Assembly: GCA_030037405.1 (NCBI GenBank)
Contig: JASHRK010000140.1
Coordinates: forward strand, 1 to 8,853
Direction of reading: 5' to 3'
Length of the DNA stretch: 8,853 nucleotides
Source: Acidimicrobiales bacterium
GTDB taxonomy: Bacteria; Actinomycetota; Acidimicrobiia; Acidimicrobiales; Bog-793
Under the pieces are notes generated by a model. The model did not search any database. It worked only from the letters and a program-made list of their open reading frames with translations, and was not told where the DNA came from. Position numbers and translations under genes: made by a program. Shown piece by piece: positions 1 to 6,425 of this stretch (position 1 is its first letter; each line of letters begins with the position of its first letter).

Positions 1-18
1 TCACGTCCCCGCCGGGTA

Positions 19-68
19 CGTTTCGTGGACATATATACGCGCATGCGCGCACTCAAGTCCACAAAACG
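19..68. repeat. Inverted repeat with nested palindrome
   Basis: The left arm CGTTTCGTGGAC (19-30) and the right arm GTCCACAAAACG (57-68) are reverse complements at 11 of 12 positions, and the one mismatch can form a G-U pair in RNA. The 26-nt loop contains a second perfect 12-nt palindrome, CGCGCATGCGCG (38-49). Bases 29-52 alternate purine and pyrimidine without a break. The element lies 43 nt past the stop of the minus-strand enoyl-CoA hydratase gene. It could be the 3' hairpin of that transcript, a protein-binding dyad, or one copy of a dispersed intergenic repeat. There is no U-tract, so a classical intrinsic terminator is not supported. The structure is seen directly; the function is unknown. 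Confidence 0.6.
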
Positions 69-101
69 CAACGGCCTGGCATGCGCGTACTCAGGTCCAC
101 A
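41..101. repeat. Two-copy direct repeat, 38-bp period
   Basis: Bases 41-63 and 79-101 match at 21 of 23 positions; the differences are c50/t88 and a56/g94. Both copies share the core GCATGCGCG followed by ACTCA(A/G)GTCCACA. The first copy overlaps the right arm of the inverted repeat at 19-68. The second copy ends 10 bp from the stop of the neighbouring minus-strand gene. The array may extend left of the window. No gene was found in bases 1-110. Confidence 0.6.
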
Positions 102-110
102 GTTTGCGGA

Positions 111-899
111 TCAGCCCTCTCTTCGGCGGGGAGATCGCCCGGCCGCGGTCTGGGAAAGTGCGACATAGTGCGCCTGCTCCAGTGCGACAGCGACATCCCT
201 TGGGGCGTCGAGCACGAGGTCGACGAGAGCTTTGGCACGCCGTGCCGCTCCTTCCGGCAGCGAGGCCACGCTGCGGCCGATCTCCTTTGCTCGCTCGAGG
301 AGACCTGACGCCGGAACCACCTCGGAGACGAGACCCATCCCGAGAGCCTCCGCCGCCGAGATCCTCCGGCGGAAGAGGAGAAGCTCTTTTGCCCGTGACG
401 GGCCGACGAGCCGGGTGAGGCGGTAGGCGGCTCCAGAGGTGACAACCCCGTAGCGCACCTCTGGGAGGTCGAAGACGGCGGTGTCGTCGGCAATGCGGAT
501 ATCGGCGCCGAGCGCCATCTCCATACCGCCTCCGAGGCACCACCCGGAGATAGCGGCGATCGTAGGCTGCGCCATCCTTGCGAAAGTCTCGTAGGCGCGG
601 CCCGCTCCCTCGAGATCGGCGAAGAGCTCGTCGGCGTCGAGACCCGAGAAGTCGTCGAGGTCGGCCCCGGCCGAGAAGGCCCGTCCCTCCCCGGTGAGGA
701 CGACGCAGGCGCTTCCTCGCACCTCGGGAGAGTCGAGGGCGTCGAGGAGGAGGAGCTCCATCTCCCGCGAGAGGGCGTTCAGCTTGTGAGCCCGCCGGAG
801 CGTCACGAGGGCAACGCCTCCGTCGACATGCACGGTCACGGCCCCGTCCGAACCTTCGCGCTCGTCTCGTCGGGGTGCCCCTTCTTGCGCGGCGGCCAT
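111..899 (-). CDS. Enoyl-CoA hydratase/isomerase (crotonase family)
   Basis: A 262-residue crotonase-fold protein, normal length for the family, that probably adds water across the 2,3 double bond of an enoyl-CoA in the cytoplasm. The CoA-binding/oxyanion motif RAFSAGADL is at residues 73-81. The second oxyanion segment CLGGGMEMALGADI (121-134) carries Glu127, and LPEVRYG (145-151) carries Glu147. The 20-residue spacing matches Glu144/Glu164 of rat mitochondrial enoyl-CoA hydratase, so both catalytic acids are present. This favours a true hydratase over family members lacking one of them. The first 20 residues are a charged extension before the fold begins. The ATG has AGGAGG five bases upstream. 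It is the second gene of an operon with the CoA-transferase, 14 nt after that stop. The substrate is unknown; other crotonase reactions (isomerase, lyase) are not excluded. Confidence 0.9.
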   Translation of the reverse strand: MAAAQEGAPRRDEREGSDGAVTVHVDGGVALVTLRRAHKLNALSREMELLLLDALDSPEVRGSACVVLTGEGRAFSAGADLDDFSGLDADELFADLEGAGRAYETFARMAQPTIAAISGWCLGGGMEMALGADIRIADDTAVFDLPEVRYGVVTSGAAYRLTRLVGPSRAKELLLFRRRISAAEALGMGLVSEVVPASGLLERAKEIGRSVASLPEGAARRAKALVDLVLDAPRDVAVALEQAHYVALSQTAAGRSPRRREG

Positions 900-904
900 C
901 CAAG

Positions 905-910
905 CCTCCT
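905..910 (-). promoter_or_regulatory. Strong Shine-Dalgarno of the hydratase gene
   Basis: On the minus strand AGGAGG stands five bases before the ATG at 897-899, in the 14-nt gap after the CoA-transferase stop codon. It fixes the start of the hydratase and supports translation from a shared mRNA. Confidence 0.8.
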
Positions 911-913
911 CTC

Positions 914-2092
914 TCAGATCACTCCTGCCGCCCGGAGCGAGGCGATCTCCTCGTCCCCGACGCCCATCCAGGAGAGAACCTCCTCGGTGTGCTCTCCGAG
1001 CCGCGGCGGGGGAAGCCTGACGTCTGCCGGGATCATCGAGAGCTTCACGGGGCTCCCGACCATCGGTATCCTGCCTGCTTCCGGATGCTCGGCGAAGACC
1101 TTCATCGAGCGGGCGATCGTCTGCGGGTGGTCGAAGGCCGCCCCGTAGTCGAGGACCGGCGCCGCCGGTACGCCGGCGGCATTCAACCGCTCGGACCAGA
1201 CGGCCGCCGGCAGCGTCGTCGTCACCTTCTCGATCATCCCGACGAGATCACAGCGGTGCTCGAGCCTTCTCGCGTTGGTAGAGAAACGGCTGTCTCTCGC
1301 CCACTCGGGGTGCCCGAGAACCTCCGTCGCGGCGCGCCACTGGCGGTCCGAGAGCGCCGCCAGGGCAACGTGGCCGTCCGAGGTGGCGACGGCTTGGTAG
1401 GGAGCGCTCATGCGGTGAGCCGAGCCGTGCCGGCCAGGCGTGGCCCCGCGCCACCACAGCTCGGTGGCCTCCCAGAGCGAGAGGCCGAGGCCGGCTTCGA
1501 AAAGGCTCGTCTCGACGCGCTGGCCCCGTCCGGTCCGTTCACGCTCGGTGAGCGCCGCGAGGATGCCGATGAGACAGTAGAGGCCGGCGGCGACGTCCGT
1601 GACGGCGACGCCGGCCTTCAGCGGGGGACCGTCGGGTTCGCCGGTGACGCTCATGATGCCGCTCAGGGCTTGGGCCATGATGTCGTAGCCGCCCTCCCCG
1701 GCGAGCGGACCCGTGGCGCCGTAGCCGGAGATCGAGGCGTACACGAGCCGGGGGTTGATCTCGCTCAGCCGTTCGTAGCCGACTCCAAAACGATCGGCCG
1801 TTCCCGGCCGGAAGCTCTCGATCAGCACGTCGGAGCGCTCGGCGAGGCGGCAGAGGAGGGCGACGGCCCTCGCGTCGTGCAGGTCGAGGGTCACGGAACG
1901 CTTATTGCGGTTGACGGCAAAGAAACCAGCAGCCTGCCAAGTGTCCTCGGGCTCGCCGCGACTCGAGTCCCCGCGGCCGGGCTGCTCGACCTTGATCACG
2001 TCGCAGCCGAGATCTCCGAGCATCATGGCGCAGTAGGGGCCGGCGAGCACCTGGCTCAGCTCGAGAACCCGGACGTGCTCGAGACCGGCCAT
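914..2092 (-). CDS. Class III CoA-transferase, CaiB/BaiF family
   Basis: A 392-residue protein of typical length for the formyl-CoA transferase/CaiB/BaiF/alpha-methylacyl-CoA racemase family. It would move CoA between carboxylic acids, or epimerise an acyl-CoA, in the cytoplasm. The N-terminus has the family opening VLELSQVLAGPY (9-20), then GDLGCDVIKVEQPGRGD (26-42). NRNKRSVTLDL (61-71) and SISGYGATGPL (120-130) follow. Asp166 in GVAVTDVAAGLY (161-172) fits the catalytic aspartate, Asp169 of oxalate formyl-CoA transferase. YQAVATSDGHVALA (232-245) and AAGVPAAPVLDY (305-316) are also typical. It heads an operon with the hydratase, suggesting activation of an acid followed by beta-oxidation-type hydration. 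No good Shine-Dalgarno is seen upstream. Carnitine, bile-acid, (R)-benzylsuccinate or racemase activity cannot be told apart from sequence. Confidence 0.9.
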   Translation of the reverse strand: MAGLEHVRVLELSQVLAGPYCAMMLGDLGCDVIKVEQPGRGDSSRGEPEDTWQAAGFFAVNRNKRSVTLDLHDARAVALLCRLAERSDVLIESFRPGTADRFGVGYERLSEINPRLVYASISGYGATGPLAGEGGYDIMAQALSGIMSVTGEPDGPPLKAGVAVTDVAAGLYCLIGILAALTERERTGRGQRVETSLFEAGLGLSLWEATELWWRGATPGRHGSAHRMSAPYQAVATSDGHVALAALSDRQWRAATEVLGHPEWARDSRFSTNARRLEHRCDLVGMIEKVTTTLPAAVWSERLNAAGVPAAPVLDYGAAFDHPQTIARSMKVFAEHPEAGRIPMVGSPVKLSMIPADVRLPPPRLGEHTEEVLSWMGVGDEEIASLRAAGVI

Positions 2093-2176
2093 CGCGTCGT
2101 GACCATAGACGAGAACCGCCGGCTCCCGGCAACTTGGAGCGGGAGAGCCTGCCGGGGCCCCGACTATCCTTCACCT
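2093..2176. promoter_or_regulatory. Divergent promoter spacer, CoA-transferase/glyS
   Basis: This 84-bp gap lies between two divergent start codons and must hold both promoters unless they lie inside genes. On the plus strand TATCCT (2165-2170) is a -10-like hexamer six bases before the glyS ATG. With no Shine-Dalgarno visible, this fits a leaderless transcript. On the minus strand TATGGT (2102-2107) is -10-like, with TTGCCG 19 bases upstream as a poor -35. These are short matches in GC-rich DNA and are weak evidence. Confidence 0.35.
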
Positions 2177-3520
2177 ATGAAAGAGGCCGAAGCCGGCTCA
2201 GAGCCACATCCGAACCCCGCCCTCTTCGACGCCGTCGTCAACTTGTCGAAGCGCCGCGGTTTCGTCTTCCCTTCCGCCGAGATCTACGGAGGCATCCGCT
2301 CTACCTACGACTGGGGACCGCTCGGCGCGCTCCTTCTGAGAAACGTCCGCGAGGCGTGGTGGAGGGCAATGGTCCAAGAGCGCGACGACGTCGTCCCGAT
2401 CGACGCCGCCGTACTCACGAATCCCAAGGTGTGGGAGGCCTCCGGCCACCTGGCGACGTTCACCGACCCCCTCGTGGACTGCCGGAGCTGCAAGGAGAGG
2501 TGGCGGGCGGACGAGATCGAGGGTCGTTGCCCGAACTGCGGCTCGACGGACCTGACCGAGGCGAGGCCATTTCACTTGATGTTCAAGACGTTCGTCGGAC
2601 CGGTCGAGGACGAGGCTGCCATCGCCTACCTGCGACCTGAGACGGCGCAGGGGATGTTCGTCAACTTCTTGAACGTCCTCCAGACGACCCGCAAGCGCCC
2701 GCCCTTCGGGATCGCTCAGATCGGACGCTCCTTTCGCAACGAGATAACGCCCGGGAACTTCGTCTTCCGCACCCGGGAGTTCGAGCAGATGGAGATGGAG
2801 TTCTTCGTCCCCCCGGAAGAGGGGCAGAAATGGTTCGACTACTGGTGCGAGCAGCGCCTCAGCTGGTACCGCCGCTACGGCATCGCCGACGCGATGCTCC
2901 GGCTGCGCCAGCACGAGGCCGAGGAGCTCTCGCACTACTCGGCCGCGACGGCCGACATCGAGTTCCTCTTTCCCTGGGGCTGGGGTGAGCTCGAGGGGAT
3001 AGCCAACCGCACGGACTACGACCTGAAGGCTCATTCCAAGCATTCGGGCGTGAAGCTCGAGTACTTCGACCAGGCCTCGGGCGAGCACTACACGCCGTAC
3101 ACGATCGAACCGGCGGCAGGGCTGACGCGCACGGCGATGGCGTATCTTCTCGCCGCCTACGACGAGGACGTCGTCGCCGGCGAGCGGCGGACGGTGCTCC
3201 GGCTCCATCCTCACCTCGCCCCGTACCAGGTGGCGGTGCTCCCACTCTCCAAGAACGAGGCGCTGACCCCGCTTGCTCGCGAGGTCCTGCGCACCCTCCA
3301 GCGCCGTCTCGTGTGCGAGTACGACGAGACGCAGGCGATCGGCCGGCGCTACCGGCGCCAGGACGAGATCGGCACTCCTTACTGCGTGACAGTCGACTTC
3401 GACTCCCTCGAAGACCACGCTGCCACGATCCGTGACCGCGACTCGACAGAGCAGGTGAGGGTGCCGATCTCCGAGCTGAGTGGCCGGCTCGCCGAGCGAC
3501 TAGACAGCGCCACCGGCTGA
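2177..3520 (+). CDS. glyS: Glycyl-tRNA synthetase, single-chain alpha2 type
   Basis: A class II aminoacyl-tRNA synthetase of 447 residues that charges tRNA-Gly using ATP. It is the homodimeric type (also called glyQS), not the alpha2beta2 enzyme of E. coli. RGFVFPSAEIYGG (27-39) and YDWGPLGALL (44-53) open the catalytic core. Cys102, Cys105, Cys118 and Cys121 form a CxxC-x12-CxxC zinc site in the insertion domain. Motif 2 is IGRSFRNEITPGNF (182-195), with the conserved REFEQMEMEFF (200-210). Motif 3 includes EPAAGLTRTAMAYLL (311-325). The anticodon-binding domain runs from about 338 to 440 (LHPHLAPYQVAVLPL; GRRYRRQDEIGTPY). The frame stays open for 434 codons upstream, antisense to the CoA-transferase. 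The ATG at 2177 is chosen because homology begins just after it and the upstream part is a GC-driven artefact. The Shine-Dalgarno is absent or weak. Confidence 0.96.
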   Translation: MKEAEAGSEPHPNPALFDAVVNLSKRRGFVFPSAEIYGGIRSTYDWGPLGALLLRNVREAWWRAMVQERDDVVPIDAAVLTNPKVWEASGHLATFTDPLVDCRSCKERWRADEIEGRCPNCGSTDLTEARPFHLMFKTFVGPVEDEAAIAYLRPETAQGMFVNFLNVLQTTRKRPPFGIAQIGRSFRNEITPGNFVFRTREFEQMEMEFFVPPEEGQKWFDYWCEQRLSWYRRYGIADAMLRLRQHEAEELSHYSAATADIEFLFPWGWGELEGIANRTDYDLKAHSKHSGVKLEYFDQASGEHYTPYTIEPAAGLTRTAMAYLLAAYDEDVVAGERRTVLRLHPHLAPYQVAVLPLSKNEALTPLAREVLRTLQRRLVCEYDETQAIGRRYRRQDEIGTPYCVTVDFDSLEDHAATIRDRDSTEQVRVPISELSGRLAERLDSATG

Positions 3521-3525
3521 GCCAC

Positions 3526-3596
3526 CGCTCCGGGACCGCTCTTCGGGACCGTCCGTCCGTTCATCGGGCCCGTTCTTCGCGCCCGTTCTTCGGGCG
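3526..3596. repeat. Degenerate 13-bp tandem repeat after glyS
   Basis: The units follow the pattern CGTTCTTCGGGCC. Three abut exactly: CGTTCATCGGGCC (3558-3570), CGTTCTTCGCGCC (3571-3583) and CGTTCTTCGGGCG (3584-3596). An earlier unit CGCTCTTCGGGAC (3537-3549) follows a shortened CGCTCCGGGAC (3526-3536), and a partial unit fills 3550-3557. The array begins five bases after the glyS stop and occupies half of the 141-bp gap to ppdK. It encodes nothing obvious. Confidence 0.7.
3580..3596 (+). terminator. Possible hairpin terminator after glyS
   Basis: CGCCCG (3580-3585) pairs perfectly with CGGGCG (3591-3596) across a TTCTT loop. The hairpin is formed by the last 13-bp repeat junction. No T-run follows, so it would be a non-canonical GC hairpin terminator or an mRNA-end stabiliser. 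The other repeat units can form alternative pairings, including the palindrome CGGGCCCG (3565-3572). Confidence 0.35.
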
Positions 3597-3661
3597 GGAC
3601 GCGCCCTCGTTAGGCTCGGGCGAGATCAGCTTGGCGGACCTCCACACGAGAGAGAGACCAC

Positions 3662-6301
3662 ATGGGCTACACCTTCGACTTCGACCACGAGCACGAGCGC
3701 CCTCCGATGGAGATGAAAGACCTCCTCGGGGGAAAGGGGGCCAACCTGGCGGAGATGTCGTCCGTCCTCGGCCTGCCCGTCCCCTACGGCTTCACGATCT
3801 CGACGGAGGCCTGCAGGTCCTACATGAAGACAGGCTGGCCGGACACGCTCACGCGTGAGGTCGAGACGCACCTCGACCGCCTCGAGGAGCAGATGGGCCG
3901 AGTGCTCGGGGACGCGGGCGACCCGCTTCTCGTCTCGGTCCGTTCCGGGGCGACGTTCTCGATGCCCGGGATGATGGACACCGTCCTCAACCTCGGCCTC
4001 AACGAGCAGTCCGTGGAAGGGCTGGCCAAGCAGACCGGGGACGAGAGGTTCGCCTTCGACTCCTACCGGCGTCTCGTCCAGATGTACGGACGGATCGTCC
4101 TCGGCATCGCCGGCGAGGCGCTCGAAGAGCCACTGGAGCGCGTAAAGAAGGGCCGCGGTGCCCGTTCCGACGCCGAGATCCCGGCGGACGCACTGCGCGA
4201 GCTGGTCGGCGAGCTGAAGGAGGTCGTCCTCGCAAAGACCGGGAGCGCTTTCCCGGAGAAGCCGGCCGAGCAGCTGCGCGGCGCCATCGAGGCCGTCTTC
4301 AAGTCATGGGAGAGCCCGCGGGCGCGGGCCTACCGGGCCCGGGAGCGCATCCCTCACGACCTCGGCACCGCCGTCAACGTGCAGGCGATGGTCTTCGGGA
4401 ACCGGGACGAGAGCTCGGGCACCGGGGTGGGCTTCACCCGCGATCCTGCAACCGGCGCCCAGGGCGCCTACGGCGACTTCCTCGTGAACGCCCAGGGCGA
4501 GGACGTGGTCGCCGGCATCCGCAACACCGAGCCTCTGGCGGCGATCGATGGTCGCTTTCCTGAGATCTACGCGGAGCTCTTGGGCATCTTCTCCCGGCTC
4601 GAAGCCCATTACAGGGACATGTGCGACACCGAGTTCACGATCGAGCAGGGAAAGCTCTGGATGCTCCAGACGAGGGTCGGGAAGCGGACGGGGCGGGCGG
4701 CGCTGCGCATGGCCGTGGACATGGTGGGAGACGACGCCATCAGGCTCACGCACGCCGAGGCCGTCCAGCGGATCACGGCCGACCACATCGACCAGGTGCT
4801 CCACCCGCAGTTCAAGGAGACCGCCGGCAAGGTGCTGACCAAGGGCCTCGGTGCCTCTCCTGGGGCGGCAGTAGGCGCCGTCGTCTTCACGGCGGACGAC
4901 GCCGCCGCCAAGGCGGCGGCCGGCACTGCGGTCATCCTCGTCCGCAACGAGACGAGCCCGGAGGACGTCCACGGCATGCTCGCCGCCCAGGGGATCCTGA
5001 CTGCGCGGGGCGGGCTCGTCTCGCATGCCGCCGTCGTGGCCCGCGGCTGGGGCAAGCCCGCGGTCGTGGGGGCCGAGAAGGTCAGCATCAACGCCTCCGG
5101 CCGCTCCTTCACCGTCGGCGACGCCACCATCGCCGAGGGCGACGTCATCTCGATCGACGGCAGCTCCGGCGAGGTCGTCGTGGGGGCTGTCGAGCTGACG
5201 GCGGCAGAGCCCCCCGTCGAGCTCGAGGAGATCCTCGCCTGGGCCGACGAGATCCGGGGGGACGCCCTCGGGATCCGGGCCAACGCCGACAACGGCCCGG
5301 ACGCCGCCAACGCCCGCAGGCTCGGGGCGAAGGGCATCGGGCTCTGCCGCACAGAGCACATGTTTCTTGGTGAGGAGCGTCTCCCGATCGTGCGCCGCAT
5401 GATCCTCGCCGACACCGAGGAGGAGGAGACGGCAGCCCTCGAGGAGCTCCGACTGGCGCAAAGGGCCGACTTCATCGAGGTCCTCGAGGCGATGGACTCG
5501 CTTCCCGTCGTCGTCAGGCTCCTCGACCCCCCTCTGCACGAGTTCCTGCCCGACGTGGAGAGCCTCGCCCTGAAGGACGCGACCGAAGGGCTCTCGGGGG
5601 AGGAGCGGCGGCTACTCGACGCCGCCCGCGCCTGGCGGGAGGAGAACCCGATGCTCGGCACCCGGGGAGTGCGCCTCGGGGTGCTCAAGCCCGGCCTCTA
5701 CGAGATGCAGGTGCGTGCCCTGATGGAAGCCGCCCTCGAGCGGGTGGACGCCGGCGGCCATCCCGTCGTGGAGGTGATGATCCCGCTCACGATCGCACGG
5801 GAGGAGCTCGCCCTCGCGAGGTCCTGGGTGGAGAAGGCGGTCGAGGAGTCGGCCGGTGCGGCCGCTTCGGGCGAGGCGATCGAGGTCGCCATCGGGACGA
5901 TGATCGAGACCCCCCGTGCCGCCCTCGTGGCCGGCGAGATCGCCGAGGTCGCCGACTTCTTCTCGTTCGGCACGAACGACCTCACCCAGATGACGTTCGG
6001 TTTCAGCAGGGACGACGTCGAGGGGCGGATGATGACCGCCTACCTGGAGCAAGGCCTTCTCCGGGCCAACCCGTTCGAGAACGTCGACCCCGTCGGGGTG
6101 GGCGAGCTCGTGCGCATGGCGGTGAAGGCCGGGCGAGCGACGAAGCCGGAGCTCAAGTGCGGGGTCTGCGGCGAGCACGGCGGCGACCCGCCATCCATCG
6201 ACGTCTTCTACAGAGCGGGCATCGACTACGTGAGCTGCTCTCCCTACAGGGTGCCGATCGCCCGGCTCGCGGCCGCCCAGTCCGTTCTCGCCGGAGGCTG
6301 A
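3662..6301 (+). CDS. ppdK: Pyruvate, phosphate dikinase
   Basis: A full-length 879-residue PPDK (the Clostridium symbiosum enzyme has about 874) that interconverts pyruvate + ATP + Pi and PEP + AMP + PPi in the cytoplasm. The ATP-grasp domain (about 1-340) shows GGKGANLAEM (23-32), RSGATFSMPGMMDT (94-107) and GVGFTRDPATG (255-265). The swivelling phosphohistidine domain has GGLVSHAAVVARGWGK (450-465) with catalytic His455. The C-terminal TIM barrel has GLCRTEHMF (560-568), VVRLLDPPLHEFLP (617-630), NPMLGTRG (662-669), Glu749 in TMIETPRAAL and FGTNDLTQMTFG (769-780). CGEHGGDP (836-843) holds the catalytic Cys836. The residue two before His455 is Val, where plant and many bacterial enzymes have a regulatory Thr. 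GAGAGAGAGA (3648-3657) is a modest ribosome site four bases before the ATG. A weak -10-like TAGGCT is at 3611-3616. The gene sits between glyS and dnaG on the same strand. Confidence 0.97.
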   Translation: MGYTFDFDHEHERPPMEMKDLLGGKGANLAEMSSVLGLPVPYGFTISTEACRSYMKTGWPDTLTREVETHLDRLEEQMGRVLGDAGDPLLVSVRSGATFSMPGMMDTVLNLGLNEQSVEGLAKQTGDERFAFDSYRRLVQMYGRIVLGIAGEALEEPLERVKKGRGARSDAEIPADALRELVGELKEVVLAKTGSAFPEKPAEQLRGAIEAVFKSWESPRARAYRARERIPHDLGTAVNVQAMVFGNRDESSGTGVGFTRDPATGAQGAYGDFLVNAQGEDVVAGIRNTEPLAAIDGRFPEIYAELLGIFSRLEAHYRDMCDTEFTIEQGKLWMLQTRVGKRTGRAALRMAVDMVGDDAIRLTHAEAVQRITADHIDQVLHPQFKETAGKVLTKGLGASPGAAVGAVVFTADDAAAKAAAGTAVILVRNETSPEDVHGMLAAQGILTARGGLVSHAAVVARGWGKPAVVGAEKVSINASGRSFTVGDATIAEGDVISIDGSSGEVVVGAVELTAAEPPVELEEILAWADEIRGDALGIRANADNGPDAANARRLGAKGIGLCRTEHMFLGEERLPIVRRMILADTEEEETAALEELRLAQRADFIEVLEAMDSLPVVVRLLDPPLHEFLPDVESLALKDATEGLSGEERRLLDAARAWREENPMLGTRGVRLGVLKPGLYEMQVRALMEAALERVDAGGHPVVEVMIPLTIAREELALARSWVEKAVEESAGAAASGEAIEVAIGTMIETPRAALVAGEIAEVADFFSFGTNDLTQMTFGFSRDDVEGRMMTAYLEQGLLRANPFENVDPVGVGELVRMAVKAGRATKPELKCGVCGEHGGDPPSIDVFYRAGIDYVSCSPYRVPIARLAAAQSVLAGG

Positions 6302-6334
6302 GCCGCCGGAGGCTGAGCCGCCGGAGGCGACCGC
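6290..6334 (+). repeat. 15-bp tandem repeat spanning the ppdK stop
   Basis: The unit GCCGGAGGCTGAGCC occurs twice identically (6290-6304 and 6305-6319). A third, diverged copy, GCCGGAGGCGACCGC, is at 6320-6334. The unit is five codons long and includes the ppdK stop, so a second in-frame TGA lies at 6314-6316. The copies would read Ala-Gly-Gly-stop-Ala each time. This looks like a local duplication by slippage at the gene end. Confidence 0.75.
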
Positions 6335-6355
6335 TCGCGTCGCGCACGCGTCGCC
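6326..6355 (+). terminator. Possible bulged hairpin after ppdK
   Basis: GGCGA (6326-6330) can pair with TCGCC (6351-6355), and CGCGT (6336-6340) with ACGCG (6346-6350). This leaves a five-base bulge on the left and a CGCGC loop. The stem is entirely GC-rich and no T-run follows. It may terminate ppdK transcription or may simply reflect base composition. The rest of the 124-bp gap to dnaG holds no gene. Confidence 0.25.
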
Positions 6356-6411
6356 GTTCCCCATCAGGTCACCGTGGCAGCGCCAGGGGCGCGCCAGCTA
6401 CACCCAAGAGG

Positions 6412-6417
6412 TACCGT
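6412..6417 (+). promoter_or_regulatory. Weak -10-like hexamer before dnaG
   Basis: TACCGT fits the TAnnnT pattern and ends eight bases before the dnaG ATG. No convincing -35 is seen. The nearest purine-rich site, AAGAGG (6406-6411), is 14 bases from the ATG, too far for a normal Shine-Dalgarno. A leaderless or near-leaderless dnaG transcript is possible but weakly supported. Confidence 0.2.
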
Positions 6418-6425
6418 CAAGCCGT

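Noticed and set aside
41..101. Possible CRISPR repeat or mobile-element end at the left edge
   Set aside because: There are only two copies at a 38-bp period with a 15-bp gap between them, too short for spacers, and no cas or transposase gene is in view.
51..113. Flagellar sigma (FliA-like) promoters based on the CTCAAGT/CTCAGGT cores
   Set aside because: The cores resemble a FliA -35, but neither copy has a clear CCGATA-like -10 at the proper spacing. Transcription would run antisense into the hydratase gene, and no motility gene is nearby.
875..2176. Upstream extension of the glyS frame by 434 codons
   Set aside because: It is antisense to a well-supported CoA-transferase, has no glycyl-tRNA synthetase homology and reads as low-complexity Arg/Gly/Ala-rich protein. 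It is typical of antisense frames in high-GC genomes.
2198..3418. 406-codon open frame on the minus strand inside glyS
   Set aside because: It mirrors glyS codon structure and shows no recognisable motifs; glyS itself carries all expected catalytic and zinc residues.
3521..3661. Small RNA or T-box-like riboswitch in the glyS-ppdK gap
   Set aside because: The gap is explained by the 13-bp tandem array and a ribosome site. No T-box consensus, tRNA-like fold or conserved riboswitch core was seen.
4304..5688. Two long minus-strand open frames inside ppdK (411 and 359 codons)
   Set aside because: They overlap each other and the intact ppdK. Their compositions (His/Asp/Gly/Leu-rich and Ser/Arg/Ala-rich) are by-products of GC-biased codons.
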